NCBI GenBank assembly: GCA_001465115.1
Contig: CP013614.1
Coordinates: forward strand, 1,736,001-1,800,000
Length of the DNA: 64,000 nt
From: Enterococcus silesiacus
Lineage (GTDB): Bacteria > Bacillota > Bacilli > Lactobacillales > Enterococcaceae
Direction: 5' to 3'
A program made the position numbers and the translations under genes. Below the pieces are notes generated by a model. The model was not told where the DNA came from. It searched no databases and worked only from the letters and a program-made list of their open reading frames with translations. Below, in pieces: positions 58,878 to 64,000 of this stretch. The number at the start of each line of letters is the position of its first letter. The first letter of the stretch is position 1.

Positions 58878-61202
58878 TTATTTAGCAGTCTTTCTTTTAA
58901 TGATTATTCCCACTATCCCTAAGGTAGCCATACATAAACCAAGAACAGAGCTCCATAAGCTTAGGCTAACCACTTCTCCTGTTTGTGGAAGAGATTTCTC
59001 CGCTTGACTATTTTTTAGTATAGGGGAATAGCTTAGCTTACTATTGCTTGGAATTGTTGGAGTATTACTACTGATGTTCCTTTTTGGAGAAATTCCATTA
59101 GGGGTTCCTGAATTTCTCCCTGAGATGTTATTTCCAGTCACACTAGGTTTATTAGGTTTATTTCGTACATAAATAATTAATGTATCTCCATCAGGTGTTG
59201 TTGGTGTAATCGGTGTACCCGGCTGGATTGGTTGCCCTGGTTTGTTTGGATCATTTGGATCTGGTAAATAAGGGGTATAGCCTGGTACAACAGGCACGAC
59301 TGGTATTCCTGTTGTAGTCGGATCATTTGGATCTCCTGGATATGGTACTTTTGGTGTTTCTGGAAAATTCGGATCATTTGGATCTTCTGGGGTAGGAACC
59401 AGATTCCCTAACTTCTTATATACATAAGTGACACTGATGTCTTCTGTAGTAAAGGTACCTGTGGCATTAGCTGGTGTTTCCGTTAAGTAATAACCCTTCA
59501 CTACTTTGGCACTTGTTTCGTATGTGTCGCCTTTTTTATAGTCTTCTTTCGGTGTTTCACTAGGCAGTAATTCTTTTCCATTAGTATCTGTATAACCAAT
59601 AACCAATTTATATTTATTTTCTTGATAAACATAAATAACTTCTCCATTTAAACCGAGGCGCTCTAACTTACCGGAGGCAGGCATATCTCCTTCCATTCTA
59701 CTAAACGTATAATCTTTGATGTCTAACTTTTGAGTGGAATATGTTTCACCGATTACGGCACCCAATGCCCCGTAATGTACTTGTGCATGAGCTATTTCAT
59801 TTTTATTTTCATCAATATATTTTACATTTATAGATGCTGCAGCAGTATAATCCAGACTTTCAATTAAAAACTGTTGTCTATTCATCTGACTACCAGTTCC
59901 AGCAGATATAATTAAGTTTACTGCATTCTGATTCGTGGCTGCTAAATCAGGCCCCATGTCTTTACTAAATTTTTTATTATTATATATAACAGTTAACATC
60001 TTTGTTTCACCATTAAACTCCAAAGTGAAAGGTTTAAATTTACCATCAGGAGCATCAACAATTTGTCCATTATCAGTCTCGAGATCACTTACTGTGTTGG
60101 TATTTCCATTTATAGGACGTGAATATACAAATCCTGCAAAGGTATAACCTCTTCCTTGCCCATTTTTTCCATATTTGTCCTCATCTGCTTTATTAACATA
60201 TTGAAATTCTTTAGGATCAGCTTTTAAATCTTGATTTGGATGATTTGTATCCCAAAACGTGTCTACTTTCCAACCACTACTGCCTAGTAAACCCGCAATT
60301 CCGACACCACCACCAATATGTCCGACTGATCCAGTATTATCCGTTGAAAATCCAATCCCGATACCATCTGCACCTCCCTTAATTTGGTCTTTATCCCCAA
60401 TATTTAATTGTCCTTTTAAAATAAAATCTGCATCTGTACTAATTTTCGTCTTTAATGTAGCCGTTCCTGCTTGGTCTCTAACGTCATCTGTCAGTGTTAA
60501 AATCCCTGTTGCTTTGTCGTAGCTCAACTCACGATTTTTATATTGTTCTGGGGTCCCCTGAGTTCCTGATATTTTAAAACTATCTATAAAATTATCCTTA
60601 TCAACATGGATAACACCATCTGTAACTGCTCTTTTGTTTCTACTATTATTTATTGCCTCTGTGCTTTGTATGTCCTTTTGTTCTGCGGTATCAATAGTAG
60701 TAGACTTCTTATCATCAGAAGTCTTTGTCTGCTGGTTAATATCATATTCTGGGTTTTCTTTGGTCGCTGTTTCTTCTGAAGTTTCTTGATTATCTTTAGA
60801 AACATCTGGTAGATTTAAATTATTTTGCGCTTGTTGATCCATAGATGCACTTTCTTGTTGCCCTTTTCCAGACATTACAGGCTGACTTTCAACAATCGCT
60901 TTCTGATTATTTGTTGTAGGTTCGGTGCTAACTATATTTTTTGGGGAACTGTTTTCATCAGCATTTTCTAATTGTGAATTTCCCTGCACGGTTGGAGCAG
61001 CTGATTGAGGCTTCGTGATAGGTTGGCGCCCAGTTGAATCTAGGCCAACTTCAGCCGCTGACGCAGTATCTGTAGTTATTCCTGCAAGCCCAATTAACCC
61101 TATGAAAACAATTGGCGCAACAACCCAACTCTTTTTCACTTTATACATTTTATAGCGCTTCTTATACTCCAGATTCATAAATTTCCGATTATTCTTCAAC
61201 AT
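58878..61202 (-). CDS. LPXTG surface protein with L-type lectin and MucBP domains
   Basis: 774 residues. A KxYKxGKxW-like signal peptide (YKMYKVKKSWVVAP) with cleavage after ASA lies near residue 50. A low-complexity region rich in Gln, Ser, Thr and Asn follows (about 55-190). The L-type lectin domain (about 195-450) has GGADGIGIGFSTDN and WDTNHPNQD. Two MucBP repeats span about 455-600. A Pro/Asp-rich stalk with DPNDP repeats leads to LPQTGE (about 739) and a membrane anchor. It should bind glycans, probably mucin, at the cell surface. The following wHTH and WxL genes suggest a shared surface locus. Confidence 0.9.
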   Translation of the reverse strand: MLKNNRKFMNLEYKKRYKMYKVKKSWVVAPIVFIGLIGLAGITTDTASAAEVGLDSTGRQPITKPQSAAPTVQGNSQLENADENSSPKNIVSTEPTTNNQKAIVESQPVMSGKGQQESASMDQQAQNNLNLPDVSKDNQETSEETATKENPEYDINQQTKTSDDKKSTTIDTAEQKDIQSTEAINNSRNKRAVTDGVIHVDKDNFIDSFKISGTQGTPEQYKNRELSYDKATGILTLTDDVRDQAGTATLKTKISTDADFILKGQLNIGDKDQIKGGADGIGIGFSTDNTGSVGHIGGGVGIAGLLGSSGWKVDTFWDTNHPNQDLKADPKEFQYVNKADEDKYGKNGQGRGYTFAGFVYSRPINGNTNTVSDLETDNGQIVDAPDGKFKPFTLEFNGETKMLTVIYNNKKFSKDMGPDLAATNQNAVNLIISAGTGSQMNRQQFLIESLDYTAAASINVKYIDENKNEIAHAQVHYGALGAVIGETYSTQKLDIKDYTFSRMEGDMPASGKLERLGLNGEVIYVYQENKYKLVIGYTDTNGKELLPSETPKEDYKKGDTYETSAKVVKGYYLTETPANATGTFTTEDISVTYVYKKLGNLVPTPEDPNDPNFPETPKVPYPGDPNDPTTTGIPVVPVVPGYTPYLPDPNDPNKPGQPIQPGTPITPTTPDGDTLIIYVRNKPNKPSVTGNNISGRNSGTPNGISPKRNISSNTPTIPSNSKLSYSPILKNSQAEKSLPQTGEVVSLSLWSSVLGLCMATLGIVGIIIKRKTAK

Positions 61203-61427
61203 AAATATTCCCCCATTAGGTATTATTTTGGGTATCTACTGAATGACTCACCCATAAGCAATTTTTTAATCCTTAAATCTATTAACTAGTTCCGGTGTAA
61301 CGATTTAAAAAATACGACTATTCTCTGTGATACAAAAATTTCTTGATTTTTACATATTCTCTTTTTGATTTGAATTTAAACCTTAATTCTCCTTATTTTC
61401 AATTAAGCTAGTTAAATCTATTACTTT
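61203..61427. other. intergenic region
   Basis: No gene or clear structure is seen between the lectin-protein start and the regulator gene. Confidence 0.4.
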
Positions 61428-62129
61428 TTAACTATCGTTCAAAACATATCCAACCGAACGGACTGTTTTAATAAATTGAGGTTGATCGGGGCTTTTTTCA
61501 ATTTTATTTCTTAAGTGAAAGATAAGATTGGCAATTCGGTTATTCTGATCTCTTTTCTCTAATTTAGTGCTCCACATTTTTTCACTGAGTTCTTCATACG
61601 AAATAGCCCTGCAAGAATTATCATATAAGATTTTCATTATTTGAAATTCCTTTTTCGTTAAATCAATTACTTTTTCTCCTTCGATTATGACACTCAAATT
61701 ACTAGGAATCAGCTGTATCACGCCAGTTTGTACTGGATCTTTTTTCTTTAACAAAGCGCTATTTTGGATCAATTTATTTGTCTGATAACTTGTGAGTAAA
61801 TTACCTAATGTTAAGAAAAATTCCTCATTATCTATGTCCGCTGGAAAACATGCTTCTACTCCTAAATGCAGGTATGTGACTTTTGAATAAGAATCGTTCT
61901 CCATTGATAGTAGATAGATTGGGCCATTAAAATGTTTTCTCAGTTCAATCAACCAACTACAGGTTAAAGCCATTGTTGCTTCTAATATGACTAGAGCGTC
62001 TACTTGGATTTCTAGTATGTCCGGCTCATTCACAGTTATTTCAAAAACCTTCCAGCCATTTTCTTCTAGGTAATTTATCGTCGTGTTCTCTTTTATCTCT
62101 GATAAAGCAAGGTACCCGATAGTATGCAT
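61428..62129 (-). CDS. winged-helix regulator with degenerate receiver
   Basis: 233 residues from the ATG at 62129 (GGAGGAG upstream). The N-terminal half has the receiver length and strands (VDALVILEATM). The acceptor Asp is replaced by Glu/Leu positions and the Lys of the KP motif by Ala/Asp (CFPADIDNEE). The C-terminal OmpR wHTH (about 135-230) is intact (LTKKEFQIMKILYDN, FIKTVRSVGYVL). It may act without phosphorylation. It sits between a lectin protein and a WxL cluster and may control them. Confidence 0.8.
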   Translation of the reverse strand: MHTIGYLALSEIKENTTINYLEENGWKVFEITVNEPDILEIQVDALVILEATMALTCSWLIELRKHFNGPIYLLSMENDSYSKVTYLHLGVEACFPADIDNEEFFLTLGNLLTSYQTNKLIQNSALLKKKDPVQTGVIQLIPSNLSVIIEGEKVIDLTKKEFQIMKILYDNSCRAISYEELSEKMWSTKLEKRDQNNRIANLIFHLRNKIEKSPDQPQFIKTVRSVGYVLNDS

Positions 62130-62229
62130 ACTTTTACTCCTCCATTTTTTCGTATTTTGAGGTAACGATAAACAACACAATTTAAATATCAGAGTTGATT
62201 GACTTATTTTTCTTCATCCATTTTCACGT

Positions 62230-63261
62230 CTAGTCTTTCTCTTTTTTTAAGCGGACAATGATCAGACATAAAAAAATAATTATCGTAATGAATATTCCTG
62301 TTCCCAGATAAATCATCCAATTGTTATTTTTAGGGATGCTTACATCTTTTTTATTGTACGATGCAGCAACATTTTTAGTGATTGTAAAATCTTTGTCCCA
62401 TGTCCAATATTCTTCTTGATAATTTAGTGTCACTGTTGCAGTATAATCTCCCGCCAATAAAGGGTTTCCATCTAATTGAACTAAAAAATCCATATATGAA
62501 TTTGGTGCCAATTCAATGCCCGATTTTTTTTCCTCATAAATCGGTTTTTTCGTATTCTTTTTAAAAATTTTACTTGTGATGGTAACGTTCCCTACTAATA
62601 AGGCTTGACTATTTTGAATTCTGGCTTTGATAACATTTCGTGCATTAACTTGATCTGGTATTACAGAAATAAGATTAAAAGCCGGTAAAGGTTCTTGCAT
62701 CTCTTCCCTTAATTGTATGCCTATAATATAAGAATATTCATTTTTAATTGCTGTCTGCTGTTTTTCCATACTATTCGTTTCAGAACTGTTTTGCTTCAAA
62801 TAAAGTCCACCAAGAATTACACCTGAAAAACTCTTTGCTGGCATTTTCAACTTCACAGTTAATTTAGCAGTTCCTCTTGCTGGAATTTTTATTTCCTTTT
62901 GAGTACTTGCAATATTAGTCAACCCCACCACCAGAGTAGGATCCCGCTTCTTATCATTAGGTCCATACTCTACAACACCATTAGAATTACTAACAGCATC
63001 GTAAATTGCTGGTGATAATGTGACTTCCTTTTCGGTATCATTGGTAAGTTCCACTAACAAATCCTGCTCTGTATCAGGTTTAACTAAAAGATCGAAATAG
63101 GACTGTTTTTTATCAATTTGGTTTTCTAGTAGTTCAGCTTTAGCATTAAAATTCAGTTCTGCTGCACTGACAGTTATGTGAAAATTCAGAAGTGTTAAAC
63201 TAATAACAATCAATGATCCTCCCATTAAAAATAATTTTTTTTTATAATTTCTCCATTTCAT
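62230..63261 (-). CDS. WxL-interacting protein (DUF916/DUF3324)
   Basis: 343 residues from the ATG at 63261 with GGAGGG. A signal peptide (about 7-32, ending VSAA) is followed by a DUF916-like beta domain (about 35-165). A DUF3324-like domain follows (about 170-290), then a C-terminal membrane helix (about 312-336) and a KKEKD tail. In enterococci this protein binds WxL proteins and peptidoglycan, tethering surface complexes. It follows the WxL gene in the same direction. Confidence 0.9.
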   Translation of the reverse strand: MKWRNYKKKLFLMGGSLIVISLTLLNFHITVSAAELNFNAKAELLENQIDKKQSYFDLLVKPDTEQDLLVELTNDTEKEVTLSPAIYDAVSNSNGVVEYGPNDKKRDPTLVVGLTNIASTQKEIKIPARGTAKLTVKLKMPAKSFSGVILGGLYLKQNSSETNSMEKQQTAIKNEYSYIIGIQLREEMQEPLPAFNLISVIPDQVNARNVIKARIQNSQALLVGNVTITSKIFKKNTKKPIYEEKKSGIELAPNSYMDFLVQLDGNPLLAGDYTATVTLNYQEEYWTWDKDFTITKNVAASYNKKDVSIPKNNNWMIYLGTGIFITIIIFLCLIIVRLKKEKD

Positions 63262-63383
63262 TATATAAACCCTCCCGATTAGCCGCCTGTTAATTATGAT
63301 GTCTTTATGAATAAAATAAAATGGAAAAATTTGAAACCTATAATCATAAATAATACGATCATAGGCTTCACTCACGAACAACT

Positions 63384-64000
63384 CTAAAAAGCTGCTAAAG
63401 GAACAGATTTTAAAGACCAATTTAACGTGGTTTGATACAATCCTTTATGTTTGACTGATTGACCTGGAATAAACAGTTGTATAGAATCAGCTGCAGTTGC
63501 TTCATCACTTCCAAATCTATAAACAAATGTGCCAGCCCCTTCGCCATCTTTAGCTATTAGTACATTTTGTGATCCTGTTTCCCCGTTCAAAATAAAATCT
63601 TTTTTTATACTTGAAGGTTTTTGCGCTGCAGAATTCGTTACGATATCAGCATTAGTGAAACGAATTTGGGCACCTTCTAAGATATTGTCTCCATTTTTTA
63701 GCGGTGTCACTTGTTTTACATCTAAAGTCCAGCCAGAGAGCGTTCCTCTTTTATCCGTTATTTGAACATAGTTTGGGCCTACCATCTCTTTTTTATCCTC
63801 CGTCATGTACTTTTGCGGTTTTACTTTGTAAACAGCATCTGCTGTAGAAATTTTATTTTCACCAAAATCTAGTGAAGAAGCAAAGTCAATACTCAGAGGC
63901 CCTTTCGTTCCAGCGTTTGGCTTATTATCTGGCGTTGTAGGATCAAACGGTGTAACTGGTTTGTTTGGATCTGGATTTACAGGATCGACAGGTTTAGACG
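63384..64000 (-). CDS. WxL domain surface protein, partial
   Basis: The reading frame runs from the stop at 63384 past the right edge. The visible 205 residues begin in a Pro/Asp-rich linker (PVDPVNPDPNKPVTPFDP) and continue into a WxL domain: GPLSIDFASSLDFG, GWTLDV and the closing YQTTLNWSLKSVP. WxL proteins bind the cell wall non-covalently. With the DUF916 protein encoded next it would form a typical WxL surface complex. Confidence 0.9.
   Translation of the reverse strand, partial: SKPVDPVNPDPNKPVTPFDPTTPDNKPNAGTKGPLSIDFASSLDFGENKISTADAVYKVKPQKYMTEDKKEMVGPNYVQITDKRGTLSGWTLDVKQVTPLKNGDNILEGAQIRFTNADIVTNSAAQKPSSIKKDFILNGETGSQNVLIAKDGEGAGTFVYRFGSDEATAADSIQLFIPGQSVKHKGLYQTTLNWSLKSVPLAAF

Overview
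The window is AT-rich Gram-positive DNA. LPXTG surface proteins, a WxL/DUF916 cluster, DUF1149, a PFL/ACT pair, a TcyP-type cystine carrier and a CstR-rhodanese sulfide operon point to Enterococcus or a close relative. This is an inference from gene content; no rRNA or tRNA was seen.

Left part (1-13244): the right end of an integrated mobile element. In order it holds an OLD-family ATPase (cut by the window edge), a small serine recombinase, an LPXTG surface protein, two unrecognised minus-strand genes, several tiny membrane or accessory ORFs, a VirD4/TcpA-like conjugation ATPase, a replication-relaxation protein, a TnpW-like ORF and a large serine recombinase with a strong terminator. Chromosomal genes start at about 13.3 kb.

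Middle part (13.3-45.9 kb): ordinary accessory metabolism and regulation. It contains an MBL-fold protein, TcyP, DUF1149, the PFL/ACT pair, a WYL regulator, a GntR-ABC-MacB exporter operon, the CstR/rhodanese/CoA-disulfide-reductase operon with a clear promoter and operator, a LytTR-DUF3021 pair, a hydrolase, a glucosaminidase with a two-component system, a large glycosidase-like lipoprotein, three MerR-linked loci, SDRs, and a MocR regulator divergent from a PLP decarboxylase.

Right part (46-64 kb): a patchier region with gene relics, a 250-300 bp direct duplication around a transglutaminase-like and a compact SUMF1-like gene, a pair of tandem structured small-RNA loci, an XRE-PTS IIB-like fusion, a TetR/old-yellow-enzyme locus, SDR/MarR, a lectin-type LPXTG protein and the start of a WxL surface cluster.

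The most unusual signal is a family of modular hairpin leaders. They sit directly against the ribosome-binding sites of at least five unrelated genes (tcyP, PFL, ACT, glycosidase lipoprotein, enoate-reductase-like). Most carry hairpins whose stems vary while the seven-base loop (AAAGARC or close) is kept. The second is the tandem small-RNA locus at 50.75-51.3 kb, with promoters and terminators on both strands and compensatory changes between copies.
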